64,000 nucleotides of DNA, taken from positions 1,337,001 through 1,401,000 of the forward strand of contig NW_024881522.1 of assembly GCF_019059575.1 (NCBI RefSeq). Direction: 5' to 3'. Under the pieces are notes generated by a model. The model had not been told where the DNA came from and did no database searches. It saw only the letters and a program-made list of their open reading frames with translations. The position numbers were made by a program, and so were the translations under genes. Source of the stretch: Amphibalanus amphitrite (Eukaryota > Arthropoda > Thecostraca > Balanomorpha > Balanidae). Positions 42,450 through 54,900 of the stretch are shown piece after piece; the first letter of the stretch is position 1; each line of letters opens with the position of its first letter.

Positions 42450-45209
42450 ATGGAGGATTTGTTGGCGACCAGAACCAGACTCCGCTCAAAGGCGACCCGA
42501 CTTTGTAATGACCTCCGATCGTATCGAGAGGCAGATCGTACGACGGTGGATCCTGACCAGCTTGCCCTCAAGCTTCACCACCTGGAGAAGCTGCGCCATG
42601 AGATGGAGGGTGTCCAGGGTAACCTGGATAAGCTGGATCAGTCAGATGATACCAACCACTTGCAGATTCTTGAGGACGAGATGTTTCTCGGTTCGCGCCT
42701 CCTTTCTCGCCTTGAGAAAGCTGAACAAGCGCCAGTCAGGGTTGACGCTTCAAACTTCGCGGGAAACGCAGACTTCAAAACGTCCCTCACCGTGAAAATT
42801 CCCATTTTTCATGGTGACGTAATGCAGTGGTCTGAATTTTGGGACTTGTTTGCCATATCTGTTCACAACAACTCAGGATACGCTCTTGTCCAGAAATTCG
42901 TGGTACTGAAATCGCACCTGGCAGGTGATGCTTTGCGCTGCATTGAGGGCATTCCAGTGTCGAGTGACGGCTACCTTCAGGCCGTGGCCGCGCTCAAGGA
43001 GCGGTTTGAACGGGATGATGTGCGGCGGGAGACGCTGATGCGTGACCTCCTGAACCTGCAACCCGTTCGACACGGCGACCTTAAAGGCATGCGGTCATTG
43101 ATCGATCACTTGTCTGCGCGTACTCGAGCGCTCAGTACACTTGGCGTCCACCCGGAAAGCTTTTCGAGCCTGTTGCTGCCAGTCGTTAAGGATAAGATCC
43201 CTGAGGATTGGCGTCTAGAGTGGGTCAGGAGAGAGAGTGGAGACTTTACGGAATTTCTACACTTCCTCAACCGTGAAATACGGCTCCGGGAATCGGCAAG
43301 AGGGGTGTCAATGGTGCAGACACGACCCGTGGCCCCGTCCGCTTCCACTCAGTCTGTCACAAGCACTCTCACTGCGCGGCGAGAGCCCGGCACTGAGAAG
43401 CAGAGGCCCCCTCACGGGGCAAGGACCGTGATGTGTCCTGTTTGTCAGCAGGCGCACCACGGTCTAGAGAGGTGTGACAAGTTTCAAACCTTCAATCTGA
43501 AAGCCCGTTGGGAGACTGTGAAGGCAGTGAGGGCGTGTTTTCGGTGTCTGAAGTATGGACATCAGATTCGGGACTGCAAGTGCAGTCGGTGCACGGAGTG
43601 TGGCGGGCCGCACCACCCCCTGCTCCACAATCATCGTCCCTCGCCATCGAATTCACCCAGCAACCAGTCGGAACTGTCGCCCGGGGCTGTACCTTTCTCT
43701 CCAGCACGTCCTACTGACAGAGTGGCGCGCCCTGATGGCAGCCCAAGTGAACTCACGGGGCAGAGTCGCCACCGGTACAGTGCCAGTACGGCAAATGAGA
43801 AAGCACATTTCTTCCAGACGGCTCTCGTAAACGCTGTGGGACCCAAGGGTAGCCGGAAGGTCCGTATCCTCCTAGACGGAGGGTCCGACTCCTCCTACAT
43901 CAGGAGCTCGCTGGCAGAGGAACTCGGTCTTCCCAGCACTGGCACGGCTACTTTTGCCTGCCTCGGATTTCAGGAGAAGGCTGAGGAGGCTCGCTCGTAC
44001 GACAAGGTACAGGTGGAGCTCAGAAGCTTGTTTGGTGACTATTCTCTGAATCTTGACATGTGGAGCACAGATCAGCTGTGCTCGCCCCTTCCCACCTCTT
44101 CGCCACCCCCTGTTCCTGCCGGTCTGGATCTGGCCGACGACTTTGGTGGTGGCGAAGTTCATGTATTGATCGGCCTCGACAATCTTTATCGAATCGTGCT
44201 GTGGGGACAGGTGGAACTTGAAGAAGGGCTTAGAGCCATAGAGACTGTCTTTGGCTACGCCATTCACGGGTACCGCGGCGACGTTTCGCTGATACCGACC
44301 GGTCACCAGTCTTCCCACTGTCAGCTGAGACAGGTGGGGAGTCTGGATGAAGTGAGGGTCGGCCAAAATGAGGCCATGGATGTGGATGGCATGCTGCCTG
44401 AGCCACACTGGGACAAGCCAGTGGGCTGTTCCAATGAAATGAATTTGACGATGCAGTCGGATGATCGCTCACCATCCGATCATGGTTCCGCAAAGGCGGG
44501 AACCCCGCAGCAAGAGCTGCTCAATGCAAAAAAACCTCACCTGAGCGGTGACGACCTCCATAAAACGATGACTACTAAGGGTGGAGACACGACTCTCTCT
44601 GTCAAGGGGTCAAATGATGACACAAAACAAAATGGTGATGGCGGCGCCGGGCTGTCGCCAGGCAAACGCGACTCCTGGGCTGTCGCCCGGAGTCAGGGTC
44701 TCAAGCCCTCATCGCATGTTCCTGTGGAGTTCGTCCAATCATCTGCCGTGGACGAGACGGACCGGAGCCAATGGAGTGCTGTAGCACCCCGGCGACCTCG
44801 CCGATGCCTGTCGGCTCCGACGCGAGACCGTCGGCAGCCGCCTCCGAAGAGCCGACGTCTGCGGCGCCGCTGGAGGAGCGACGGGGCAAGATGGAGGTGG
44901 AGCCGGAGCTGGAGGACGACTGCCCCACTGGAGGCACCGTCTCTTTTCACAGCATTCCCACGTCTGTGGAAGAGGAGAAAGAAGAGGACGCAGCCGAGGA
45001 CGCTGGCCCCCCGGTCCAAGGACCCATGGCCGGCTGCGGAAGGCCTGACCAGGCCCACAAGGACTGCCGCAAGTTGGCGTGCGGCCAGTGCCATGATGTG
45101 TCTTTTGTTTGTGATTTGTGCGCGCGTTGTGACTAGTGTGGAAAATGTGTTAACTTTTTGTTCCCACATTTTGGTGGGGAGGATGTTAAGGTTTGCTACT
45201 TTAGCCTAA
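42450..45209 (+). CDS. BEL/Pao gag-protease polyprotein of the LTR element
   Basis: The 919-residue frame starts at ATG 42,450. Residues ~1-95 are charged and probably coiled coil. Residues ~115-290 are the gag region typical of Pao elements (IPIFHGDVMQWSEFW). A CCHC zinc knuckle lies at Cys363, Cys366, His371 and Cys376, with more Cys/His to ~393. The aspartic protease has LLDGGSDSSYI at 474-484 (Asp476) and LIGLDN at 573-578. Normally reverse transcriptase would follow FGYAIHG (~601-607). Instead there is a low-complexity linker. From about residue 775 (44,775) the frame becomes arginine-rich while another frame (44,771-45,136) looks more protein-like, suggesting a frameshift. The frame stops inside the 3' LTR. 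Confidence 0.85.
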   Translation: MEDLLATRTRLRSKATRLCNDLRSYREADRTTVDPDQLALKLHHLEKLRHEMEGVQGNLDKLDQSDDTNHLQILEDEMFLGSRLLSRLEKAEQAPVRVDASNFAGNADFKTSLTVKIPIFHGDVMQWSEFWDLFAISVHNNSGYALVQKFVVLKSHLAGDALRCIEGIPVSSDGYLQAVAALKERFERDDVRRETLMRDLLNLQPVRHGDLKGMRSLIDHLSARTRALSTLGVHPESFSSLLLPVVKDKIPEDWRLEWVRRESGDFTEFLHFLNREIRLRESARGVSMVQTRPVAPSASTQSVTSTLTARREPGTEKQRPPHGARTVMCPVCQQAHHGLERCDKFQTFNLKARWETVKAVRACFRCLKYGHQIRDCKCSRCTECGGPHHPLLHNHRPSPSNSPSNQSELSPGAVPFSPARPTDRVARPDGSPSELTGQSRHRYSASTANEKAHFFQTALVNAVGPKGSRKVRILLDGGSDSSYIRSSLAEELGLPSTGTATFACLGFQEKAEEARSYDKVQVELRSLFGDYSLNLDMWSTDQLCSPLPTSSPPPVPAGLDLADDFGGGEVHVLIGLDNLYRIVLWGQVELEEGLRAIETVFGYAIHGYRGDVSLIPTGHQSSHCQLRQVGSLDEVRVGQNEAMDVDGMLPEPHWDKPVGCSNEMNLTMQSDDRSPSDHGSAKAGTPQQELLNAKKPHLSGDDLHKTMTTKGGDTTLSVKGSNDDTKQNGDGGAGLSPGKRDSWAVARSQGLKPSSHVPVEFVQSSAVDETDRSQWSAVAPRRPRRCLSAPTRDRRQPPPKSRRLRRRWRSDGARWRWSRSWRTTAPLEAPSLFTAFPRLWKRRKKRTQPRTLAPRSKDPWPAAEGLTRPTRTAASWRAASAMMCLLFVICARVVTSVENVLTFCSHILVGRMLRFATLA
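44771..45136 (+). CDS. Overlapping acidic, cysteine-rich ORF of the LTR element
   Basis: A 121-codon frame overlaps the end of the gag-protease frame. It encodes an acidic middle (MEVEPELEDDCP, EEEKEEDAAED) and a C-terminal cysteine cluster (CRKLACGQCHDVSFVCDLC) resembling a zinc-binding knuckle. It ends 47 bp before the 3' LTR. It may be translated by frameshifting or from a spliced RNA, or be the former continuation of the polyprotein after a frameshift mutation. No known family was recognised. It sits where polymerase genes would be. Confidence 0.45.
   Translation: MECCSTPATSPMPVGSDARPSAAASEEPTSAAPLEERRGKMEVEPELEDDCPTGGTVSFHSIPTSVEEEKEEDAAEDAGPPVQGPMAGCGRPDQAHKDCRKLACGQCHDVSFVCDLCARCD
45173..45183 (+). 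other. Polypurine tract of the LTR element
   Basis: The purine-rich GGTGGGGAGGA directly abuts the 3' LTR, the expected position of the plus-strand primer for reverse transcription. Confidence 0.7.
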
Positions 45210-45922
45210 GAAGTGTTTTCTTTTATTATGTGTATTGTGTGCATCATGTACCCCGTGCCGGCGCTGGGCTCGCCAGCCGGCCGCCGAGCAGAGCCGCCGC
45301 GCCGCTCTGCGGCACAGCCTGCGTTCAGGGGCACGCGTGCCTCGGGATTGGCCGGTTGAATCACGTGGTTCGAGCTGTAGTCGAGTTAGGTCGCGGCGGT
45401 GCGCGGGGAGTTGGGCTCTAGCATTGGACGCGGCCGGGTGTGTCGCTGGATCGCAGTGGAAGGATCGGTCTGCCCGGCCGTTTCAGAAACTCGGATCCAC
45501 AGATTCATGTATAAACGGCTGTCTGAAAATCGGTAGTCGGTCTGCCTGGCTGTCTACCGGGGTAAGGAGGCTCGTTTATACGTGCGTCTGCAAAATTAAG
45601 GGATCGGTTTGATCTGCCGGTCTCTGTGACAGATTTGGACCCAACGCACCAACTTAACCATTTCACTTTGTACCCGACATCATGTCGGCTTGAAGGGCGG
45701 CATTTTTGGGGTAGTCCTCGAGCATATCTTCTCGGGATTCATTTGTCATATAGGTTAAGGGTAGAGCCGGCACTGCGGCCGTTGCTCCGCTGGCGATTGG
45801 TGGCTCTAGTCTCTGACAGTGGGCGTTGTTTTCTGGTGAGTGAACTGGTTTGTCTGGTTTTCTGGTTACTAAAATACATCCTCCTGGTGTATTTATACAC
45901 TCTTTGACTTGGAATTGTAACA
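45184..45922 (+). repeat. 3' LTR
   Basis: Same length and, as far as can be seen by eye, same sequence as the 5' LTR. It is followed by the target duplication ATCGA at 45,923-45,927. Confidence 0.93.
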
Positions 45923-48900
45923 ATCGATTAGCGTTTTTTTTTTCACCCAACTCTGAAGGAACTTGATAGTTTTCCGAGCGCATTCCCGATTTCCCTTTTC
46001 CAGCGGCTGATAATATCAATAATTTTTTTTTTTTTGAAATGCCCTGGCCGTTATATAACCGTGAGCAGCATCGAGTCATACAGAGCCGAGTCATCTCGCT
46101 ACAAGGGCTCTGACATTTTCCCATGGTCCAGGAACCGCAGCCTGCTGGCTGCTACGACATAAAGCCGAGACAGGTGATAAGGTTCAATGGCCGGAACGTC
46201 AGCCAGAAGTCAGAACAAATATCCTGCCACAGACAGGTGCTACACACGAATTACAGCCTAATTTGCCATTTCGATTACCATTTTACGGCTGTTGTTGCTT
46301 GTTTGTCACTGACGTTTATGTTTATGTTTGTCAATGAGAGCCAAGGATACTAAAATGTTTTTTAATGACTGATGATATACAAAGCTGGGAAACTAGAAAG
46401 CACTCAGGATGGGGCTATTAAAAAAAAACGAGTAACTCAACATTCACTTCAGGAAAATGCTGTTTCTTCCTCGAATGTCGCACACATTTTCATACACACT
46501 AGGCATACTGTTAGGCAAATACCGGCAGGATTAAAACCATTTTTCGTTGACCACGGTCGCCCACTTGGGACAAGACACTGGACAGCTGTTAAAGCCGTCT
46601 TTAAGCGACCATTGGATGGCCTTCACCTACCGCCGCCGCGCCGGTCAGAGTGACCGGTCGCCACCGCAATGACCAGTCCCTGCTCGCCAGCTGGCGGCAC
46701 TGCCTACCACTGACCGTGACCTTGACCCCTCCAGCTGACGCCTGATTGGCTGCTCGTCCCAACATGTCGCGACCCGTTGAGGATCGCCGGCCCATGGCGG
46801 ATTGCCGATTCGGCGGTGATGCACTGGGAGGTCCACCTTATTGCAGACTGCAGCATTTTATGGTAGACAGCATCATTTGCCGTCGGTTACCACGGTCAGC
46901 CCGGTCCGAGCTGACTGTCCAGGTCTGAGACCCCGGAATGTGTCCACTGCTCTGTCGCTGAGCGCCGCGCCGGCTCGACACACCCGCTCCCAAACCTGAG
47001 CTGGCACGTGCCGCGTGGCAAGGAAGCGGCGGCTCCAGTCTCAGAGACCGCACCCTGACACCCGCGACGTCACACAGACTTGGAAATCCATGACGACACA
47101 GGCTCGGAGCACAGTCGCCACTCAGCGTCTCGGTGATTGGTTCAGAAGTCAGCCAGCACAGTACCGCTTCACATTACAAATGTGTTCAGCAGGCCGAATT
47201 TCACACCGGCAACGTTGACAAGTGGAGCTGTTACAAGCTGTTCGAATGCCGCAGCCAACTAGAGAAAAATCCAGAGTGCAGTCTTATCCGCCGTTGTTGC
47301 AGAGTTTCACGTCTATGCGTCAGACTTGCGGAAGGACGGGTGTGTTTTGTTTCACAGCCAGTGAGTCAATATCAGCTGGTGAGAACAAGCGGGCGGGACA
47401 CTGACGGCTCTACATTCACCGAGTCACTCGAGGTCTGCCGGCGCGCCAGCGCACTGCCGCCGACCTGACACGTCGGATTCGATGAGCTGATGAGCTCCTG
47501 GTGACCGGGCTGTCTCAGCTAGAGTGCACTAAGAGTGCAGGACGTTCCATATAGTTCAAAGTAATGCCTTGTTGTCGGCTACTATTAATGAAATGGATTA
47601 ATTTCTTGAGCGCAACGAAAAGGAGTATCATAAATGACTGCAGTTTTGTCACTATCGTAGGCGAAAAGTGTGGAAACATATCAGAGATTCCTTGCTGTGG
47701 CATTGCTCAGTTTCTTGTAATTGAGCTGTGGTGTACGTTTCTTATGAACGTCTTACTGAATTCCGAGACGAAGGTTTTGACATTAACAAGGACAGGTTAA
47801 AGATTAAAGGACAGGTAAACGAGAGTTTTCCCCATACCATGACGACTGGTCCTCCTTTTCCTACAATATTTAATGAAAAATTATATTTGTAGTTGCTACT
47901 CTGCCGATGTAACATCAATGCCGGAGCAGCCTCCAACTCATCGCATCACATTCTAATCATACTAATGAAGCCCCTTCGAGCTTCCCCGCTCGCCCCAGGT
48001 CACCCCTGTCCGTACGGGTAGCCGCGGGTCGCTCCAGGTCGGTGTGGGTCGCGCGGGTCGACCGCGACGCTCGACCTTGCGTCGCTGCGGCGGAGGCGGC
48101 TGGCGCGCGAGGCCGCTGTGAAAGTGCGCCGGCTCGCTCAGTGTGGCCGGCGAGGCGGCAGAGCTAGCACGCGTGACGCTCCTGGTCGGCGACGGTGACG
48201 CGCGCAGCACGTGACTCCGGCAGTGCGGCGCGGGTGGTGTGACGGAGCGGCCGGAGACTGAGACCAAGCCGGACACAGACCAGGCAGGAGAGGAGAGAAG
48301 ACGACAGGACGGCGCGCGGCCCGGGAGCCCGCCTCGGTATGCTGTCCTGTGCCGGACACGCAGAACTGCAGAAACGCAAGTAAGGCCCGTTTGTGTTCTT
48401 TGTGGGCTGTTAATTTGCTTGCCACAAACGCTCGTCAGCACAAAGTCCAGGTGGAAGCCGCGCAGGTGCCTTTTTGCGAGCGTGACCTCAGATTTTCCCG
48501 GTACAAAAACCTCGCTACTGAATGGCACCTGGATTGCTTTGACAGGTCTCCCGGCGTTAATTTGCATCAGCCGACATTGGCGCTGTTCGTGCGACGATAG
48601 CTCGGCCACCATCGGGTGTTTTTGTGCAAGTTGGCGGCGTTAATTGTGTCAAGGTCGCCTGTGCGCGGGTGGCATCAGAGCATGCGGGTTGGGTCGGACT
48701 GGGACAGACGCTGATTCACCCATATCGGCGGGCGGCGCCCGTGGATCACCGGGAAAGCTCCAGATCCAACGACAAAGAGTAGAATTGTCTGCTCGGTGCC
48801 GTTTAGATGAAGATGATACCTGTTGTGGTTGACTTGAATTGACAGATTTTGACCAGAGCTGCTTCCGAATTCGGTCATACCACGACATTCGTTTTTGCTC

Positions 48901-50744
48901 CTTGCTTTAGGTCCACCGTTATGGAAGGTGGAGCGTTAGAAATCCTTATGGAGGATTGCAGTAGTTCACTTATGTGTCGATATACTTCGATAGACAAGGC
49001 ATGTTCTATCATAATCCAATTGATCAGTTACAACATCAGCCGACAGCGGGCATGTCGAGAAGTCGTGTAATGCAGCGTCCGCGCTGTAGCTCGCCCGGAG
49101 CGGCGGCGGACCCCCATCGATCCTGTAGTGATCCCGCGGAGCGGATCTCTCCCTGTCCTGCAGAGCCTGCGTGCAGGTCCTCCCAAGGTCGTCCGACCCA
49201 TCTAGTCCCCATTGACCGCGGGCGCCGCCGGCTGGTCGGCCCGGCCCGGCCCTGTCACACAGCCCGCCGTGCAACAGGTGCAGGCGCCGCCCGAATTGGG
49301 CGGTCTGGAAGGTCGCACAGCGCCGGTCGCCGCCGGGGCGGCTCGCTCGCTCACCGGCCGGGCCGCCGCTCCATTGTGGGTCAATCCGGACGGCCAAGGT
49401 CCACACAAGGTCAGCCGGAGCGAGGGTTACCTACTCGCGGTGCGGTCGGTGCGGTCGGTCGGAGCCGCAGACACCGCCGCCGGCGCACCGCCGATGTGGA
49501 AATGGATATTTCAGAGCACGGCTCGTTACAAGGATCTCTCTTGTTATCACTAATCGATGGTTGCATCTGAAGTTCACACCCTCGCAGAGAGGCACATGTG
49601 AGACAGCCCACGATTGGTAGGGTGATTAGCTGATTAGGATATATTTCGGAACAGACGCGTCTGTGCGTGTCCGACGCTGAAGTGTTTTTCGCGTTTCCAG
49701 ATAAGTCTTCGCTTTCATCATCGGCTTTTGGATCGATAAGAAAACATACGCACTTTCGCTGTTATAATCTACCCTTCTGCTGTATGATGGGGCTTCGCAC
49801 ATATTTTGTAATACCCACTTATTTTTCTTTTTTGACCAAGCAGTTGCGTAGTACGTGGTGCGATGAAACAATATCATAAAAGCGCATGTTGTCAGTTGCG
49901 TATGTTGCTGGACTATGCACATCGCAGAAAGTTAAATCATAGTAACAGCTGCGGACCAACCGTAAACGTGTTCACCAATGTGAATCCCACGCACACGCAC
50001 CCCTCCGAGGTCGCGTACCCATCCACCGTGTCCTCCGGCCGGGCCGGTCTAAGCGCCGGCCCTATCTGATCTGGCGCTCTGCACGGCCCAGTGCGTGAGC
50101 GGCTGCGGGGCCCCCGCCCGCGGGGCGCGCTGACCCGGTTATACGCGTGCAGCGCCCGCACTCTGTGCGTGAAGCCCCGGGGCGTCCCGGCAGCGCCGAG
50201 CTGCGGCCAGCCGCTGCCGCCTGAGCGACAGTAAGAAACCCTAGCTGGGTGGCGGGACGGCGGCCGGCGCGGCGGCAGCCTACCATCGATTCCGTGCGTC
50301 CGGTTTCCCGGGGATACGAGGCACGGCGGTCCGATGGGCTGCCGGAGACTGCCGGCCGCACCTGCAGTCCGGCGACACCGCCAGCGGCCGTAATGAGCTG
50401 GTGCAGAAGGCGGGGAGCTCTGAGAGCTGCCGTCCCGCCGGGGAGACCCTAGCGACGCACATCGCTTCCGTGAGCGCCGAGCGATCCCGCGCCGGGCTCG
50501 GTAATGGTAGAAAAGGCGATCGGGGAACCACGATGGAACCCTTTGCACAGTCAATGTAGGTGGAGTGGAGAGTAATTGGATGTCTACGACAACCCTCTGA
50601 TGCCAGGACAGCTATAAGAGTACGAGTACCATTCCGCATCCGCTATGCCTTACTGGAGTATGCATGGTCTCTCCCCAGCGTCTGAGGAGTGCCAGCCATC
50701 GTAGTCGGATATATCGGACTGACATTTGCCTCTCTGTCTTTCAG

Positions 50745-50778
50745 GTCCGGACCGTTCGGAGCAGCCGGACCCTAGCAG
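50745..50778 (+). other. Candidate 34-bp microexon
   Basis: A near-ideal acceptor (TTTGCCTCTCTGTCTTTCAG, ending 50,744) is followed 34 bp later by AGCAG|GTCAGT. Its phase would accept the single leftover base of the candidate start exon at 37,921. No further evidence links them. Confidence 0.25.
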
Positions 50779-51538
50779 GTCAGTCAAACGGCCCACGGCC
50801 GGTAAACGTCACTAACAAGCACCTCACACATCGCACTCAAAATGACCCAGGGACACTCTCAATATCAGCAGCGGCATAAAATACACATCCTCCAAAGTCG
50901 ATGCAGTGTGGAAATTAACCGCGCATCACTTCGGCACAAGCATATTGCTCATCCGTGCCGACGTGTGCGCCCGCGAGCACGACACCGAAATCATCTGTCA
51001 GCCCGTTAACCTTTGGCAACTTCCCGCCGGGCGAGGTGTCGCCGTGACTCAGACAGTGGCAGCGCCAGTGGCACGACCCAGTCCGGTTCCTAATGGCACC
51101 TTGTCAGGAACGCCAACGCCATGACATTGTTTTGGTTTTATATTTCTTTCTCTTCCTAAACATAGAAAGCCAATTATCCGAAACGTCACTTATGGCAGTC
51201 CGTGCGACAATTCTGTGAATATGGTGGAAGAAAAAAACTGGCAAAGACACCATTCTTGGCATTTCAATGTCCATCATGCTTGTGAAGTGACGATGCTCGT
51301 AAAATGAGGCACCTCATCATGCTTATTACGCCTTGTAAGTGCTAAGGACATCCGGGCCCGCGTTGTCACTATAGGGCGGTCGGCTGGCAGAGGGGACGAT
51401 TTTTCACCCCCCCCCCCGTATGATGACGTTGATGCGAGTACACGGTGCATTTCCAGAAGGTGTGCTACTCGGAAGAGTTTTGCCTCTCTCGTAGCCGTCG
51501 CGCACTGTGGGGACTTTGCCCCTGCTAGCACGACATTA

Positions 51539-51930
51539 CTCCTGCGGCGGTACGCCGCAGTCAGCTGATCGCCGCGGCGCCGGGCAGCGCGGCGGAGCGC
51601 TGGAAGCCACGCGACATCTTCTGCTTTGATGTCTCGTAGTAGCTGTTTGGGCAAAATTGGGCAAAAGATAAGAGTTGATTCCAATGCAGAATTTATGGGA
51701 GAATATTTTGATATGTGTTTCCACACGTAACCCCTGCGGCGGTACACCGCAGTCAGCTGACCGCCGCGGCGCCGGGCAGCGCGGCAGAGCGCTGGAAGCC
51801 ACGCGACATCTTCTGCTTTGATGTCTCGTAGACGTCGTAGTAGCTGTTTGGGCAAAATCGGGCAAAAGATAAGAGTTGATTCCAATGCAGAATTTATGGG
51901 AGAATATTTTGATATGTGTTTCCACACGTA
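51539..51930. repeat. ~192-bp tandem duplication
   Basis: Two head-to-tail copies (51,539-51,729 and 51,731-51,930) are nearly identical. The second has a ~9-bp insertion repeating GTCGTAG. Each copy begins with a hairpin-forming CTGCGGCG...CGCCGCAG and ends TTTCCACACGTA. The long minus-strand open frame here simply reads both copies and is not supported as a gene. Confidence 0.85.
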
Positions 51931-54900
51931 GCACCGCGTAACTCACTTTGTAAGGCTATGATTTGCCGAGTCAAATCTCCGAGACGAGTGGCATATTAAC
52001 ATTTTTTGTATTTCATTCAAAAATCATACCTTTGGATTATTGTTCGAACTTTTTATGCGTATGCTCGTATTCCTCATTAAATACAGATTATGAAAACATG
52101 TCGCAACATCGAATTGGTGCTTGATTAAACGAGTGAGCAGGCGTTCCGTTGTCATGTTATTTTTTGCCTTATGCTAGGAGCACGGTGCTAGTGAGCTCAA
52201 CCCTTCACTTTGTGACGTATTTTGATGTATAAGTCATCATTTTTAAAGCGATTGAAGGTCGGATTCGGATACACTGGACAATTCTGCGTAGAAAGAACAT
52301 AAAGAAAGTGTAAATCAAAATACTCGTATTTGCCACTTATGTCGTGCTAGGATCGCAAAAGTCCCCACGGTGCGTCGGCTTAAAATCTATATTTTGTGGT
52401 GAAATTTAAAAGTGAGGTGGCTGCTAGGTCTCCAAATTGGGTCCCACTTTGCCGCACAGGCTGATGCGAGGATAGACTGGTGGATAGTCACTGGTTAATT
52501 TGAGTCGCATCGTTTTGTCACGTTGCTCGCCCGTCGCGAGCGCCGACCTGGCATAGCGTCAGATAGTCTGTCATGATGTCAGACTTCCGTCCTCTAGATC
52601 AGACTCTGTCACTCCGACACATCATTTCTCTGTCAGACCACCGATCTTCCACATTGTCAGCCTGTCAGTCTGTCACCTCAGTCTGCCACCATATCCTACG
52701 CGTGCCGCCGTCCGCGGAAGTCTGACGGACACCTCAGCGTCGCTCCACGCCGCTGCTCGGTCGATCCACGCTCACCGGGTCGATCTACTGCGCGCTCTGT
52801 CATGAATCGGGCCATTTGCAATGGAGGGGGGGGGGGGGTGCTGCTCCCGACACCACCTAGTACCGGGGACCACCGGCCTCCAAACACAACAGTGGGAAGG
52901 TGTGGCTCCGTTGGAAATTAACGAGCCCCGGCCATGCACTTTGAACGGATGACGTAGACACTGAGTGCGTCTTTTGTCAACCTTGTTAGATATTGACAAG
53001 GTTCGGCCGCTGATTTTCCGCATTTGGCATTAAAAATGAAATCTCATCTAACTGAGGTCGCTTCAGATAAAGAACTGTGATATGTGGGCTACTGTCCATA
53101 GTTTTCGTAATACATAGGCAACGGACAGTAAATCCTCTAAACGATTCCCGGCATCCCCATTACCTGCAATCAGCGGTTAATAACTAGTTTACCGAGCAGC
53201 TAAGCACCGGTCCCGCCCCAGCCCTCTCTCAAATCCGGTCCAGTTCAACCTGACCAATCACCGTGCACCCGGTCCAGGATCGATCGCTTCGGGCGACACC
53301 TGGCGGCGACCTTGGCCGTCCACCGGGCCCCTGACATTGTAACTATATTTTATTGGGCCACGCCGGGATTTGGGGCAGGGCCGCCGGGTGCAGCGCGCCG
53401 CGGCGACCGCCGGGGACGGGCGACCGGTGCGGGCCGCCGGCCGGCCGGGCACGCACCGGTCGGCCGCTTTCCCTCTCATCCAGCCGACCGATCCGTCCGC
53501 CGATAGTGGGACGCGATGGGCGCGCGCACGCACACCGCACGCTCAATGTCACTCGTAACGAACAGTAAAAAAAACCTGCAGATTCATACCGATATCAATG
53601 TAGAGAAAATCGGCCAAATGAGCGTGAACGCCGCGCCAAATCAATGGGTGAAATCTACGCAGAGCTCGCACGCCACCAGTAATCATCATCGTTTGATGGA
53701 CATGAGTCACGCAGCCTTGACCCACTCTCTAACCGGCGAGCGGCTTGGGACAGGGGACTCCTCACGAGGCACTTTGGTCCCACAGCAGACACGCGCGCAC
53801 CCCCAGCGGTTTTCACAGCCGGCGGTGTGGCTGGTGACGTGGTTTGAAACCACGCGGCGTTGGCGGCGGTGACGGTGACGCTCGTGCGGGGTGGGTCACG
53901 CTCACCAACACAGTCGCTGTCACCAGGCGGGCCGGCGGCGGCGGGCGCGGGCCAGCACGGCCCAGCCAGAGCTCCAGTCACTGGGTCACAGTCAATGGGT
54001 CACGGCCGGGCCGGCGCGGACGGCCTGTGGCGGCCGCGAGTCGCAGCGTCAACAACGCTGCCAATGGCCGCGCAAATGGCACCACGCGGCACCGCTAAAC
54101 ACGCGCTGTCGTTAGCTAACGAGCTTCTACATATAACTGATGACTGATGTATAACTGTATAACTGATGATGGATGGTGATGATAGGTGATGAATGGTGAC
54201 ATCAATGCCGGTTGATGCACCGCTCGAGGTGTTCATACGACCGACGCCGTCTCGTCCTTTCCCAGCCCGGTGGCCGTTTGTAGGTCGAGTCCACCCTATG
54301 ACGTCATCGTGGGCAGAGACGGGCCGAGCCAAACAGGACGCAAGCTGACGGACAGACGAGACGTGACGTCACCCGTCGGTCGCCCGGCAAGGCCTCTTCA
54401 GTCTGAACAAATATACACGATCCATCGATTGCCAAACATATCCAGGCAGGGCTGGCGAAAAGGGTGTCAGCCAGAACTCAAACTGCGACTTTGTCGCGGG
54501 GCCTCGGTTACATCATGTCCTTACGCAAACCTCTTCACTCCCGAAGATATGGGTCAGCGCAGTGCGCATTGCCCAGGCGTTCCGTCATCTCCGACATTTG
54601 GTCATAACTGGCTCTGGACTCGGAGTCGAGTGGACCGGGTGCGGATGCAGCTCGCTCCCTGACAGCGGCTCCATCTCCGATACCGAGAGCCGCTCCGGAT
54701 AGACGCAGCCCCAGCCGGTGGCAAGGTTGGCTGATGAGTCCCTTCCACGAACCGAGAGAGGACGCATCTCGCCGCAAAAAGAGCTGCGTCGGGCTGCCTT
54801 TGTGAGTTGGAGCTCGTCACCGCCACCGTCGCGGACTCCTCGGCCTTGACTGCAGCGCACGTGCGTAGCGGTGCCTTTCCGTTGTCCTTTTTACAACGGA

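Larger units (their letters stand above)
41451..45922 (+). mobile_element. Recent non-autonomous BEL/Pao LTR retrotransposon (gag-protease only)
   Basis: Two 739-bp LTRs (41,451-42,189 and 45,184-45,922), identical on visual comparison, start TGTTAAGG and end TTGTAACA. The 5-bp target duplication ATCGA flanks the element on both sides. The internal 2,994 bp encode a Pao-type gag, a CCHC knuckle and an aspartic protease, but no reverse transcriptase, RNase H or integrase. The matching LTRs imply a very recent insertion, presumably mobilised by an autonomous relative. Confidence 0.93.

Noticed and set aside
50915..50930. TTAACCGCGCAT resembling the end of the CCCGCG TTAA family
   Set aside because: Only about 12 bp match and no inverted partner or flanking family sequence was found nearby.
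51274..51927. 217-codon minus-strand frame with an internal repeat
   Set aside because: The repeat is the 192-bp DNA duplication. There is no start context, domain or splice support.
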